From the NCBI GenBank assembly GCA_947632395.1, contig CANRPA010000005.1, positions 1-44,351 on the forward strand: a stretch of DNA of 44,351 nucleotides, written 5' to 3'. Numbering within the stretch: position 1 is the stretch's first letter; each line of letters begins with the position of its first letter. Below the pieces are notes generated by a model. The model saw only the letters and a list, made by a program, of their open reading frames with translations. It did no database searches and was not told the origin of the DNA. This DNA comes from an uncultured Bacilli bacterium (GTDB lineage Bacteria > Bacillota_I > Bacilli_A > RF39 > UBA660). Both the position numbers and the translations under genes were made by a program. Shown piece by piece: positions 34,809-42,540 of this stretch.

Positions 34809-35687
34809 ATGTTTACTAAAAAATTTCTTCCAATTGGTACAATATGTAAAATTAATAAAGTCGATTCTTTGGTTATGATTATAGGTTATTTCATGTACAA
34901 ATATAATGATGGTATTGAAAAATATGATTATTCTGTATGTTTATATCCTGAAGGATTATATATGTCATCAAATTTATTTGGTATTAATCATGATGAAATT
35001 ATAGAAATAGTTAAAATTGGCTATATTAATGATAATTTTGAAAGTTTAAATAGTGAATTACATAAATATGAAATGTCTGTGCCTGTTAAGAGTGTTGAAA
35101 ATAAAATAGATATTTTATTTGATGAAAATGGTGTAGTTATAGGTGTAGGTAACGAAAAAATAGATTCATCTAATATTTCTAAAACTGAAAATAATTTGAA
35201 ATTTAATTCAAATGGAGTGGTTTTAGACGATGGAAATAGTACAAAACAAGGATCAAACTTTAAAACTAACTTAAAATTTGATTCAAATGGAGTTATTTTA
35301 GACGATGGAAATAGTACAAAACAAGGATCAAACTTTAAAACTAACCTAAAATTTGATTCAAATGGAGTTATTTTAGACGATGGAAATAGTACAAAACAAG
35401 AATCAAGTCCTAAAACTAATTTAAAATTTAATTCAAATGGAGTAGTTTTAGATGATGAAAATAGTACAAAACAAGAATCAAGTCCTAAAACTAATTTAAA
35501 ATTTAATTCAAATGGAGTAGTTTTAGATGATGAAAATAGTACAAAACAAGAATCAAGTCCTAAAACTAATTTGAAATTTAATTCAAGTGGAGTAGTTTTA
35601 GATGATGAAAATAGCAATAAACAAGAATCAAACTCTAAAACTAACTTAAAATTCGATTCAAATGGATTTGTTGTATCAGAAAATTAG
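34809..35687 (+). CDS. DUF4176-like protein with 25-residue tandem repeats
   Basis: 292 residues. The first 90 resemble DUF4176 proteins of type VII loci: FLPIGTICKINKV, LVMIIGYFMYKY, then YDYSVCLYPEGLYMSSNLFGINHDEI and IGYI. The rest (from about residue 129) is six full and one partial copy of a 25-residue repeat with core LKFxSNGVVLDD and a spacer NSTKQESSPKT. A related single motif LFDENGVVIGVG lies just before the array. The repeats are nearly identical at the DNA level, so copy number may vary. There is no signal peptide or membrane segment. RBS AGGTGGG. Confidence 0.72.
   Translation: MFTKKFLPIGTICKINKVDSLVMIIGYFMYKYNDGIEKYDYSVCLYPEGLYMSSNLFGINHDEIIEIVKIGYINDNFESLNSELHKYEMSVPVKSVENKIDILFDENGVVIGVGNEKIDSSNISKTENNLKFNSNGVVLDDGNSTKQGSNFKTNLKFDSNGVILDDGNSTKQGSNFKTNLKFDSNGVILDDGNSTKQESSPKTNLKFNSNGVVLDDENSTKQESSPKTNLKFNSNGVVLDDENSTKQESSPKTNLKFNSSGVVLDDENSNKQESNSKTNLKFDSNGFVVSEN
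35193..35687 (+). repeat. 75-base tandem repeat array, six full copies and one partial
   Basis: Units start at 35193, 35268, 35343, 35418, 35493, 35568 and 35643 (partial). The period is exactly 75 bases, so changes in copy number keep the frame. Adjacent units differ at few positions; units four and five are the closest to identical. Each unit encodes one 25-residue repeat of the DUF4176-like protein. Confidence 0.93.
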
Positions 35688-35803
35688 ATTATACTAAATA
35701 TTAAATAATCTAAATTTTAGACATATTAAATTTTTTGAAACTAATTTAAAAAACATAAAATTAAGTAATCTTATGAAATAAAAATATGAAGGAAATATTT
35801 TAG

Positions 35804-35837
35804 ATAACAACATCTAACTAAATGTTGTTATTTTTTT
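35804..35837 (+). terminator. Terminator after the DUF4176-like gene
   Basis: ATAACAACAT / ATGTTGTTAT pair perfectly over ten bases around CTAACTAA, followed by a run of T. It ends the small-protein operon of the secretion locus. Confidence 0.85.
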
Positions 35838-35911
35838 GTTCAATATCAAGTAGTGTTGCTCAAAAAATTTGATATCATATATATATATATATAATAATCA
35901 GCATCAGAAAC

Positions 35912-36044
35912 TTTATGATATAATACACTTGACAAATAAAATATATTATATATAAACATAAAAAGTGTAAAATTTTACATTTTTATAGAAAAAATATTCA
36001 TATTTTTAAAAATAAACATTCATTTTATGATATAATACACTTGA
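35912..36044 (+). repeat. Duplicated 21-base promoter-like element
   Basis: TTTATGATATAATACACTTGA occurs at 35912-35932 and again, identically, at 36024-36044. Both hold a GATATAAT -10-like box. The second lies about 36 bases before the LysM gene and is the more likely promoter. The first is followed by TTGACA. Between them lies AT-rich DNA, with an (AT)n run just before the first. Confidence 0.75.
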
Positions 36045-36079
36045 ATAGTTATAATAATAAATGAGGGAGAGAGGATATA

Positions 36080-36799
36080 ATGGAGAAGAGAACAGATATA
36101 AAAACTCAGAATGGCACACTTTCAAATATTAATCAAGAAAAAATAGGATCAAAAAAATTTAAATTACAAATTGATGCAAAAAAAATTCTTTCAATTGTAG
36201 CTGCAGGTGCTATTTTTGCTGCTGGGTTTGGATTAGGAAAATCAATGGGTAAAACTGAAAATAAAGTTAATTTAGATCCAAATAAAATTATGGCAACTAT
36301 TGATTATGATGTAAATCCTGGTGATACATTATATGAAATAGTAGATAAATATTATAATGATGATTATGAAGGTTTATATGCATCAAAAGAAAATTTTGTA
36401 AAATCAATTATGGATCAAAATTCGTTAAATAATGATAAAATAATTACAGGTCAAAATTTAACAATTCCAGTAATTATTGATAAAGACAATCCATATTTTC
36501 AAGAAATAATTAGGATACAATCTAAAATAAATGAATTAGAAGAGAGTGCGAAATGGATTAAATATACTGTAAAATTAGATGATAGCTTATCAATTTTAGC
36601 AGGATGGGGTTGTGGAAGGACAGCAAGTGCTGAAGAACAAGAGGAAATACGTGAGCACAATAATTTGCCTTTAAATACTATTTATCCTGGTCAAGAAATT
36701 GAAATAATTAATCCTAAAATAGGTAATTTAAAAATAGAACTTAGAAAAGCACAACAAAATTTTAAAGAGTCTTTAATTAATAATAAAAAAACAAAATAG
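36080..36799 (+). CDS. Membrane-anchored double-LysM protein
   Basis: 239 residues. A cytoplasmic N terminus of about 35 residues is followed by one membrane helix (ILSIVAAGAIFAAGFGLGKS) and an outer part with two LysM-type folds: DYDVNPGDTLYEIVDKYYND ... GQNLTIPV and KYTVKLDDSLSILAGWG ... IYPGQEIEI. LysM binds peptidoglycan. It has no catalytic domain. Placed after the type VII genes but behind its own promoter and a terminator, so it may anchor the machine to the wall or be unrelated. RBS GGGAGAGAGG. Confidence 0.82.
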   Translation: MEKRTDIKTQNGTLSNINQEKIGSKKFKLQIDAKKILSIVAAGAIFAAGFGLGKSMGKTENKVNLDPNKIMATIDYDVNPGDTLYEIVDKYYNDDYEGLYASKENFVKSIMDQNSLNNDKIITGQNLTIPVIIDKDNPYFQEIIRIQSKINELEESAKWIKYTVKLDDSLSILAGWGCGRTASAEEQEEIREHNNLPLNTIYPGQEIEIINPKIGNLKIELRKAQQNFKESLINNKKTK

Positions 36800-36816
36800 G
36801 TTGCTATTTTGTTTTT
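36787..36816. terminator. Bidirectional terminator between the LysM gene and cotJC
   Basis: A 13-base perfect stem AAAAACAAAATAG / CTATTTTGTTTTT with a GTTG loop, A- and T-rich at both ends. It lies between convergent genes and includes the LysM stop codon. Confidence 0.88.
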
Positions 36817-36824
36817 AATTTATG

Positions 36825-37394
36825 TTAAACATCTCTTTTATTAAATTTTTTTAAATAATAATTTCTAAGTTCTTTAAATCTAGCATAATGTACTACTTCT
36901 CTTTGTCTTAAAAATGAAAGTGGTGCGAGTAAATCAGGATCATCAGTCATGTTCATTAAATGTTCATAAACAGCTCTAGCTTTTTGTTCTGCAGCCATAT
37001 CTTCAGTTAAATCAGCATGCCAATCACCAGTAGTAGCAAAGTAAGCGGCTGTAAATGGAACTCCATTTGCATCTACAGGGAATAAAGCATGATCATGACC
37101 AACATATTGACCTGTTAATCCATTATCAATTAACTCTTTAACACTTGCACCTTCCATAAGTTGTTTTACCATAGTTGCAATCATTTCTACATGTGCAAGT
37201 TCTTCTGTTCCAATATCATTTAAAAGTGCATAACCTTTTTCATCAGGCATAGTATATCTTTGATTTAAATATCTTAAAGCAGCAGAAAATTCTCCATTTG
37301 AACCACCATATTGTTCTAGAAGTGCTTTTGCCATTTTTAAATCTTTATTTTTAATATTTATAGGATATTCTAATTTTTTTTCATATTTCCACAT
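36825..37394 (-). CDS. cotJC: Spore coat protein CotJC, manganese-catalase family
   Basis: 189 residues. MWKYEKKLEYPINI at the start, LEQYGGSNGEFSAALRYLNQRY, then the metal-binding GTEELAHVEMIATMV (Glu and His ligands) and a second EVVHYARF near the end fit the CotJC/Mn-catalase family. In Bacillus it is a spore coat component, made in the mother cell under sigma-E. RBS AGGAGG. It follows the CotJA-CotJB gene by nine bases on the same strand. Confidence 0.95.
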   Translation of the reverse strand: MWKYEKKLEYPINIKNKDLKMAKALLEQYGGSNGEFSAALRYLNQRYTMPDEKGYALLNDIGTEELAHVEMIATMVKQLMEGASVKELIDNGLTGQYVGHDHALFPVDANGVPFTAAYFATTGDWHADLTEDMAAEQKARAVYEHLMNMTDDPDLLAPLSFLRQREVVHYARFKELRNYYLKKFNKRDV

Positions 37395-37403
37395 ATAAAC
37401 CTC

Positions 37404-37859
37404 CTAATTATCCCAAGGCCATGGCATATCGTCCCAAGCCCAAGGATATTTATTTAAACTATCAGAGTTTAAAACAATAGGGCCATATTTAGACTCATAT
37501 TGTTCCATTAAGCCTTCCTTTTGTTTTCTATATTGATTAAATAAATCAATTGCTTTTCTATCATCTGGATAAATATCTAAATAAAGATTTAAATCAACCA
37601 TTGCAAATCCCAAAGCATCTATATCAGTTAAAAGACTTGCTTGTTCATTCATAGGTTTAACATCATATGGAACTTTTATTTTATAAGGATCATATAGGTC
37701 CTTAAATAAGTTTCCTCTAATAAATCCATTATAGGGATCATATAAATTATTACTATCTTCATATGCTTCTTTATATATATTATTGTCTATGTTTTGATTA
37801 AAAAGATTATTATACATATTAGTATAATTGAATTTTCTAAAATCAGGGTAGTTATTCAT
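37404..37859 (-). CDS. cotJB: CotJA-CotJB fusion spore coat protein
   Basis: 151 residues from ATG at 37859, seven bases after AGGAGG (the track start at 37874 lies upstream of that site). The N-terminal 70 residues are Asn/Tyr-rich with DPYNGFIRGNLFKDLYDPYK, the signature of CotJA. From about residue 75, LLTDIDALGFAMVDLNLYLDIYPDD ... PWAWDDMPWPW is CotJB. In Bacillus these are two genes, cotJA and cotJB, so this looks like a fusion. On -, CATACATA about 45 bases upstream resembles a sigma-E -10 box, but the -35 is not clear. Confidence 0.85.
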   Translation of the reverse strand: MNNYPDFRKFNYTNMYNNLFNQNIDNNIYKEAYEDSNNLYDPYNGFIRGNLFKDLYDPYKIKVPYDVKPMNEQASLLTDIDALGFAMVDLNLYLDIYPDDRKAIDLFNQYRKQKEGLMEQYESKYGPIVLNSDSLNKYPWAWDDMPWPWDN

Positions 37860-37942
37860 AATTTTCCTCCTCAATCTATGTTATGAGATTAAACCATATA
37901 TGTATGGGTTAATGTCTACTAGGAAAAAAATAAAAAAAACTA

Positions 37943-37971
37943 TAGACAAAAACACTATAATTTGTTAAAAT
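37943..37971 (+). promoter_or_regulatory. Promoter of tRNA-His
   Basis: TAGACA (37943-37948) and TAAAAT (37966-37971) with a 17-base spacer; the tRNA starts 20 bases after the -10. Confidence 0.65.
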
Positions 37972-37990
37972 ATATTTCGTAAACGTTTAT

Positions 37991-38067
37991 GGCGAGTATG
38001 GTGAAGGGGTTAACACGGCGGATTGTGGTTCCGTTATGCTAGGGTTCGAATCCCTATACTCGCCCCA
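37991..38067 (+). tRNA. tRNA-His (anticodon GTG)
   Basis: All four arms fold. The acceptor GCGAGTA pairs with TACTCGC. The extra G at position -1, the hallmark of tRNA-His, is encoded (37991) and faces C73; CCA is encoded. The anticodon stem GCGGA/TCCGT carries the loop TTGTGGT, anticodon GTG. The T arm is TAGGG TTCGAAT CCCTA. Its last bases are the left end of the 3.7-kb repeat described below. Confidence 0.97.
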
Positions 38068-39100
38068 TGTTGATTTAAAACTCGTATATTGGCGAGTTTT
38101 TTTATAACGATAAAAGTTAAATAAATAATAAAAAACTTCTTGCTAAACAATACATATTAAAATTTGTTTGATATAATATATGTAGTTAAACCATAATAAA
38201 ATGAGGTGTTATTGTGAATATTGAAAATATACAAAATGTTTTGTTTGAATGTTATTCAAAAGATTTATGTTATCCTAAAGTTCAAAACGAATGGAAGATG
38301 AAAATAAATGCTTTGGAATGTGTGCAATAACATCTCTAATTATTAATGATTATTTTGGTGGAGAATTTGTAAAATTCATGTGGATGGAATTAGTCATTAT
38401 TTTAATTTAGTAGAAGATAAAATTATAGATTTAACTTCAATTCAATTTAATCATGAAATTGATTATAAAGAATATCAAATTATAGATAGACAAAAAATAT
38501 TAACTGCTGATACAAAGACTAGATATCACATACTAAAGTCAAAATTAATTAAAGCATTATTAAAACAGGTAGATGAAAAAGTATATTCTTGTAAATCTTG
38601 TGATAAGTTAGTTGATAAATTTCCTAATGATGAAACAGTATTTCTTGGAAAAGATCAGACAATAGTATTAGTTGGAGAAGCACCTGCAAATAATGGTTGG
38701 AGAAAAAGTCATAAATTATGGTGTGATATAAATGGAAAAGTATTACCTAGTGGAGTTGTATTACAAAAGTTATTTGATATTATTGACAGAAATATTTTTG
38801 AAACTACATTTTTAGAATCAGTTAAGTGCTATCCACTTGAAAGAAAAAATTTAAAAACATGTTCTAGTAATTGTAAAGATATAATGTTAGAACAATTAAA
38901 AATATTAAATCCTAAATTAATCATTACTTTAGGAGAATTTCCAACTAGAAATTTACTTAATTTTAAATTTAATAAGTTTGCCGATGTAGTTGGCAATATA
39001 TATGAAGTTAATGGTTATAAAATATTACCTATTTATCATCCTAGTCCTATATCTCCAAAGAGTTATAAATGTAATGCTCCTATATTTGAAAATTTAAGAG
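38062..39100 (+). repeat. Direct duplication, copy 1 (tRNA-linked)
   Basis: Starting at GCCCCA, the last six bases of tRNA-His, this segment matches 41750 onward at a constant offset of 3,688 bases. The block 38062-38484 differs from copy 2 at only two positions. 38485-38730 (246 bases) is absent from copy 2. From 38731 the match resumes at an offset of 3,442 with about ten differences in 340 bases, fading after 39070. The segment includes a terminator, a promoter and the YunG-UDG pseudogene. Confidence 0.95.
38077..38103 (+). terminator. Terminator of tRNA-His
   Basis: AAAACTCG / CGAGTTTT with an eight-base loop, then T. A copy with one loop change lies at 41765-41791 as part of the duplication. 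Confidence 0.85.
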
Positions 39101-39120
39101 ATTTATTGATAGATATATAG
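38214..39120 (+). pseudogene. YunG-like domain fused to an Fe-S uracil-DNA glycosylase domain, two frameshifts
   Basis: From GTG at 38214 (GAGGTG five bases upstream) the frame reads MNIENIQNVLFECYSKDLCYP, the start of a YunG-like protein. It then shifts near 38295 into ENKCFGMCAITSLIINDYFGGEF and again near 38372 into HVDGISHYFNLVEDKIIDLTSIQFN. Each shift is repaired by one extra A in an A run. The continuing frame (ORF 38380-39120) carries CKSC, the GEAPA motif, NGKVLPSGVVLQKLF, a second Cys cluster (CYPLERKNLKTCSSNC) and HPSP, as in Fe-S family 4/5 uracil-DNA glycosylases. The glycosylase part is complete and may be made from GTG 38380, but no ribosome binding site is seen there. Confidence 0.75.
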
Positions 39121-39160
39121 TATTTTAAAAATTTATTTAGTATAATATATATAGTTAAAG

Positions 39161-39201
39161 GGCTAGTACAGACTTTAAAAAAGTTTTGTATTGGCTTTTT
39201 T
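39161..39201 (+). terminator. Terminator or attenuator before the kinase gene
   Basis: GGCTAGTACA pairs with TGTATTGGCT over ten bases with three or four G-U pairs, extended inward by ACTT/AAGT, and is followed by TTTTT. A TATAAT lies just upstream (39140-39145), so a short RNA could start and stop here before the kinase gene. It could equally be the terminator of the glycosylase gene. The leader is too short for a T-box or a known riboswitch. Confidence 0.55.
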
Positions 39202-39217
39202 AGATGCAGGTGATTTA

Positions 39218-39736
39218 ATGAAAAAAATTATATTTTTGAGTGGAATTCATGGTGTTGGTAAGGGATATATTGCAAAGCAAATAAAAAAGGAAATTAATAT
39301 ATCTATATATGAGGCAAGTGATTTAATTCGTTTAAATGGAGTATCAACTGATGAAAAGAAAAAAGTTAATAATGTGAAACTCAATCAAGAGTTATTAATA
39401 AATTCAATAAATAATTTAACGTGTAATGAAACTTTTATATTAAATGGACATACTTGCTTACTAACTTCAGATAATAAAATTGAATCTATAGATATAAGTT
39501 ATTTTAAAAAGATTCATATTATAGGGATCATATCTGTTTACGATGATATTAATATTATAGAAGATAGATTGTATGAGAGGGACAACATTCATTTTGATAA
39601 AATTACATTAAATAATTTACAAAATGCTGAAATTGAAAATACTAAGCAATTATCAGAAAAATTGCGTATTCCGTTATTATTATTTAAAAATGGCAACGAT
39701 ATTAAAAATTTAATTAACTTTATTACCAATTTGTAG
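39218..39736 (+). CDS. P-loop nucleotide kinase-like protein
   Basis: 172 residues. Walker A is SGIHGVGKGYIAKQI at the N terminus; EASDLIRLNG and FILNGHTCLL follow as in small AAA-type nucleotide kinases; IIEDRLYERDN resembles a lid with two Arg. It probably phosphorylates a nucleotide, nucleoside or RNA/DNA end; the substrate cannot be read. The track start at 39191 lies in the terminator stem; ATG at 39218 after AGGTGA is better. It ends ten bases before the PIN-GNAT gene, with GGAGG between, so the two form an operon. Confidence 0.75.
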   Translation: MKKIIFLSGIHGVGKGYIAKQIKKEINISIYEASDLIRLNGVSTDEKKKVNNVKLNQELLINSINNLTCNETFILNGHTCLLTSDNKIESIDISYFKKIHIIGIISVYDDINIIEDRLYERDNIHFDKITLNNLQNAEIENTKQLSEKLRIPLLLFKNGNDIKNLINFITNL

Positions 39737-39746
39737 GAGGTTTATA

Positions 39747-41237
39747 ATGATAAAAGTATTATTAGATACAAATATAATTGTATATAGAGAAAGCGATAAT
39801 GTTTATAAAGAAAGAATTGGTGAATTATTTAAAATTATTGATAATAACCCAGACATGTATAAGTATATACATCCAATAATTAGACAAGAATTATTACAAA
39901 ATTTTCATAATGAAAAAAGAGATTTGCTACTTGATAGGTTGAGTTCATATAATGTGTTAGATAGCAGTAGAAATGTTGATTATAAATTAAAAATAATTAC
40001 TAATCCTTTAAACAAAACAGATAATGATCAAATAGACGATATAATTTTAAATCAACTTTATATTGGTAAAGTAGATTTTTTAGTTACTGAAGATAAAAAA
40101 ATAAAAGAAAAATCAATCTTACTAGGTATAGGTCATAAAGTAATGAACATTAATGAATTCATTTTTTCAAATAAAACAGAGAAAAGTATAAATCATAGTA
40201 TACTAGATATTTATAAAGTTAAGTTTGGTGATTTAGATATCAATGATTCTTTCTTCGATTCTTTAAAAAATGATTATCCCGGATTTTTAAGTTGGTATGA
40301 AAAAAAGAAACAAGAAGATGTATATTGCTATAAAGAACAAAATAAAATATTGGGATTATTGTTTTTAAAAAACGAAGAACCAGAGTTCGAAGATTACTCT
40401 GATATAAAGCCACCAATGAAGAAAAATAGAAAGTTAAAGATATCAACATTTAAAGTGGAAATCAGTGGTAAAAAAATTGGAGAAAGATTTATGAAAATAA
40501 TATTTGATCAAGCATTATTTTCAATGGTAGATGAAATATATGTCACAATTTATGATAATGATGAGAAAAAAATAAATCTAATAAGATATTTTGAAAAGTT
40601 TGGATTTCAATATTATGGAAAGAAGAATAATGAACTTGTATATGTTAGAAGTATGAGAAAGTTTTTTGACTGTGACTATCCATTAAAGAGCTATCCATAT
40701 TTTAAAAGAAATAATGATACATTTATAATTCCAATAAAGCCAAAATATCATACTTATTTGTTACCAGATTCAATATTACATAGAGAAACATATAATGATA
40801 TTCATATGCCTGTAGAATACGCAATAAATAAGTATTATATTACTAATTGTGGATGGTTAGAGATACCAAAGATTGGAGATAATGTTGTTTTTTACCGTAG
40901 CAAACAAGAAGGGGCTATAGCAAAATACTCTAGTGTTTTAACAACAATTGGAATTGTTACTAATATTTTTATTCCAAGAAATGCACAGGAATTAGTTGAT
41001 AAAGTTTCAGGAAGAACAGTTTATGATGAGAATGAGTTAAGAGCAACTTATAGCAAAAATACTTATGTTATTGAATTTGCTTATATTACAACGTTAGATA
41101 AAAAACTAAATTACGATTTTTGTAAAACAAATGGCATATTAGATGATGCTCCACGCGGAGTTTTGAAAATTGATAATTTAAGATTCCAAAAAATAATTGA
41201 ATTTGGAAAAATTGACACTAGTTTAATTATAAAGTAA
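39747..41237 (+). CDS. PIN nuclease-GNAT acetyltransferase fusion with a third domain
   Basis: 496 residues in three parts. Residues 1-145 are a PIN domain: LLDTNIIVY (D7), IRQELL (E48), a middle acidic cluster (TDNDQIDD, about 91-98) and VTEDKKI (D116). PIN domains cleave RNA in a metal-dependent way. Residues about 165-310 are a GNAT domain with the acetyl-CoA loop VEISGKKIGERFMK and RYFEKFGFQYYGKK. Residues 315-496 contain LEIPKIGDNVVFYRS and a beta-rich region ending GVLKIDNLRFQKIIEFG; the fold is not recognised, perhaps PUA-like. The chain joins a nuclease with an acyltransferase, as seen in some toxin-like proteins. RBS AGGAGG. Confidence 0.78.
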   Translation: MIKVLLDTNIIVYRESDNVYKERIGELFKIIDNNPDMYKYIHPIIRQELLQNFHNEKRDLLLDRLSSYNVLDSSRNVDYKLKIITNPLNKTDNDQIDDIILNQLYIGKVDFLVTEDKKIKEKSILLGIGHKVMNINEFIFSNKTEKSINHSILDIYKVKFGDLDINDSFFDSLKNDYPGFLSWYEKKKQEDVYCYKEQNKILGLLFLKNEEPEFEDYSDIKPPMKKNRKLKISTFKVEISGKKIGERFMKIIFDQALFSMVDEIYVTIYDNDEKKINLIRYFEKFGFQYYGKKNNELVYVRSMRKFFDCDYPLKSYPYFKRNNDTFIIPIKPKYHTYLLPDSILHRETYNDIHMPVEYAINKYYITNCGWLEIPKIGDNVVFYRSKQEGAIAKYSSVLTTIGIVTNIFIPRNAQELVDKVSGRTVYDENELRATYSKNTYVIEFAYITTLDKKLNYDFCKTNGILDDAPRGVLKIDNLRFQKIIEFGKIDTSLIIK

Positions 41238-41255
41238 TACTAAATATAAAAATTA

Positions 41256-41264
41256 TGTTATAAT
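41256..41264 (+). promoter_or_regulatory. Extended -10 promoter of the ASCH gene
   Basis: TGTTATAAT (TG, one base, TATAAT) about 27 bases before the ASCH start. A second TATAAT lies at 41272. No clear -35 is seen. Confidence 0.5.
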
Positions 41265-41291
41265 TAATTTATATAATAGGAGGGAATATTT

Positions 41292-41666
41292 ATGTGTAAA
41301 ATTTTAATTTCAATAAAACCTCAATATGTAAATGAGATTTTATCTGGTAGGAAAAAATATGAATATAGGAAAGTAAAAGCTAAAAAGGATAATGTAGATA
41401 AAATGATAGTTTATGCGACAGCCCCCATTATGAAAGTGGTAGCAGAAATAGAAATATTAAATATTTTAGAAGATGCTCCTAATTTAGTTTGGGAGCATAC
41501 AAAAAAGTATTCTGGAATTAGTAAATCTTTCTATGATAAATATTATGAAAATCGTGACATTGCGATTGCTTATCAATTGGGAAAAATAAAAAAATATGAT
41601 GAACCTAAAGAATTAAGTGAGTTAGGAATTTTATATAGCCCACAATCATTTGTTTATATTGATTAA
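41292..41666 (+). CDS. ASCH-domain protein
   Basis: 124 residues. MCKILISIKPQYVNEILSGRKKYEYRKVK is the classic ASCH opening (IxPxYxxxILxGxKxxExR), followed by VDKMIVYATAPIMKVVAEIEI. ASCH is a PUA-like fold that binds RNA or modified nucleotides; one ASCH protein is a cytidine acetyl-base amidohydrolase. It belongs to the tRNA-linked cassette with the kinase and PIN-GNAT genes. RBS AGGAGGG. Cellular role unknown. Confidence 0.88.
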   Translation: MCKILISIKPQYVNEILSGRKKYEYRKVKAKKDNVDKMIVYATAPIMKVVAEIEILNILEDAPNLVWEHTKKYSGISKSFYDKYYENRDIAIAYQLGKIKKYDEPKELSELGILYSPQSFVYID

Positions 41667-41696
41667 AATTTAAAATAATGTTATACTTAACTCATC

Positions 41697-41720
41697 AAGT
41701 ATTTATGTAAATACTTTTAC
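41697..41720 (+). terminator. Terminator after the ASCH gene
   Basis: AAGTATTTA / TAAATACTT palindrome with a small loop, followed by TTTAC. Moderately convincing; it lies just before copy 2 of the repeat. Confidence 0.5.
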
Positions 41721-41749
41721 TACTTTGGTGCAAAACTCATATTCTTATT

Positions 41750-42540
41750 GCCCCATGTTGATTTAAAACTCGTATACTGGCGAGTTTTTTTATAACGATA
41801 AAAGTTAAATAAATAATAAAAAACTTCTTGCTAAACAATACATATTAAAATTTGTTTGATATAATATATGTAGTTAAACCATAATAAAATGAGGTGTTAT
41901 TGTGAATATTGAAAATATACAAAATGTTTTGTTTGAATGTTATTCAAAAGATTTATGTTATCCTAAAGTTCAAAACGAATGGAAGATGAAAATAAATGCT
42001 TTGGAATGTGTGCAATAACATCTCTAATTATTAATGATTATTTTGGTGGAGAATTTGTAAAATTCATGTGGATGGAATTAGTCATTATTTTAATTTAGTA
42101 GAAGATAAAATTATAGATTTAACTTCAATTCAATTTAATCATGAAATTGATTATAAAGACTATCAAATTATAAATGGAAAAGTATTACCTAGTGGAGTTG
42201 TATTACAAAAACTATTTGATATTATTGACAGAAATATTTTTGAAACTACATTTTTAGAATCAGTTAAGTGTTATCCACTTGAAAGAAAAAATTTAAAAAC
42301 TTGTTCTAGTAATTGTAAAGATATAATGTTAGAACAACTAAAAATATTAAATCCAAAATTAATTATTACTTTAGGAGAATTTCCAACTAGAAATTTACTT
42401 AATTTTAAATTTAATAAGTTTGCCGATGTAGTTGGTAATATATATGAAGTTAATGGCTATAAAATATTACCTATTTATCATCCTAGTCCTATATCTCCAA
42501 AAAGTTATAAAGGTAATATACCTATATTTAAAAAATTAAA
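41750..42540 (+). repeat. Direct duplication, copy 2
   Basis: Begins at GCCCCA, identical to the end of tRNA-His although no tRNA precedes it, and continues with the tRNA terminator, promoter and YunG-UDG gene. The left block (to 42172) has two differences from copy 1. A 246-base segment is missing at 42172/42173, at a TATA microhomology. The right block has about ten differences in 340 bases. Confidence 0.95.

Noticed and set aside
35021-35617. 198-residue reverse ORF over the tandem repeats
   Set aside because: It is a shadow of the DUF4176-like repeat gene; the 75-base periodicity keeps the opposite frame open. No RBS.
35193-35687. Possible CRISPR-like array
   Set aside because: Units are contiguous without spacers, in frame and coding; no cas genes.
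35877-35894. AT dinucleotide run as a functional repeat
   Set aside because: Short simple sequence in AT-rich intergenic DNA; nothing links it to a function.
39121-39217. T-box or riboswitch before the kinase gene
   Set aside because: The leader is under 80 bases with a single hairpin and lacks any conserved T-box or riboswitch core.
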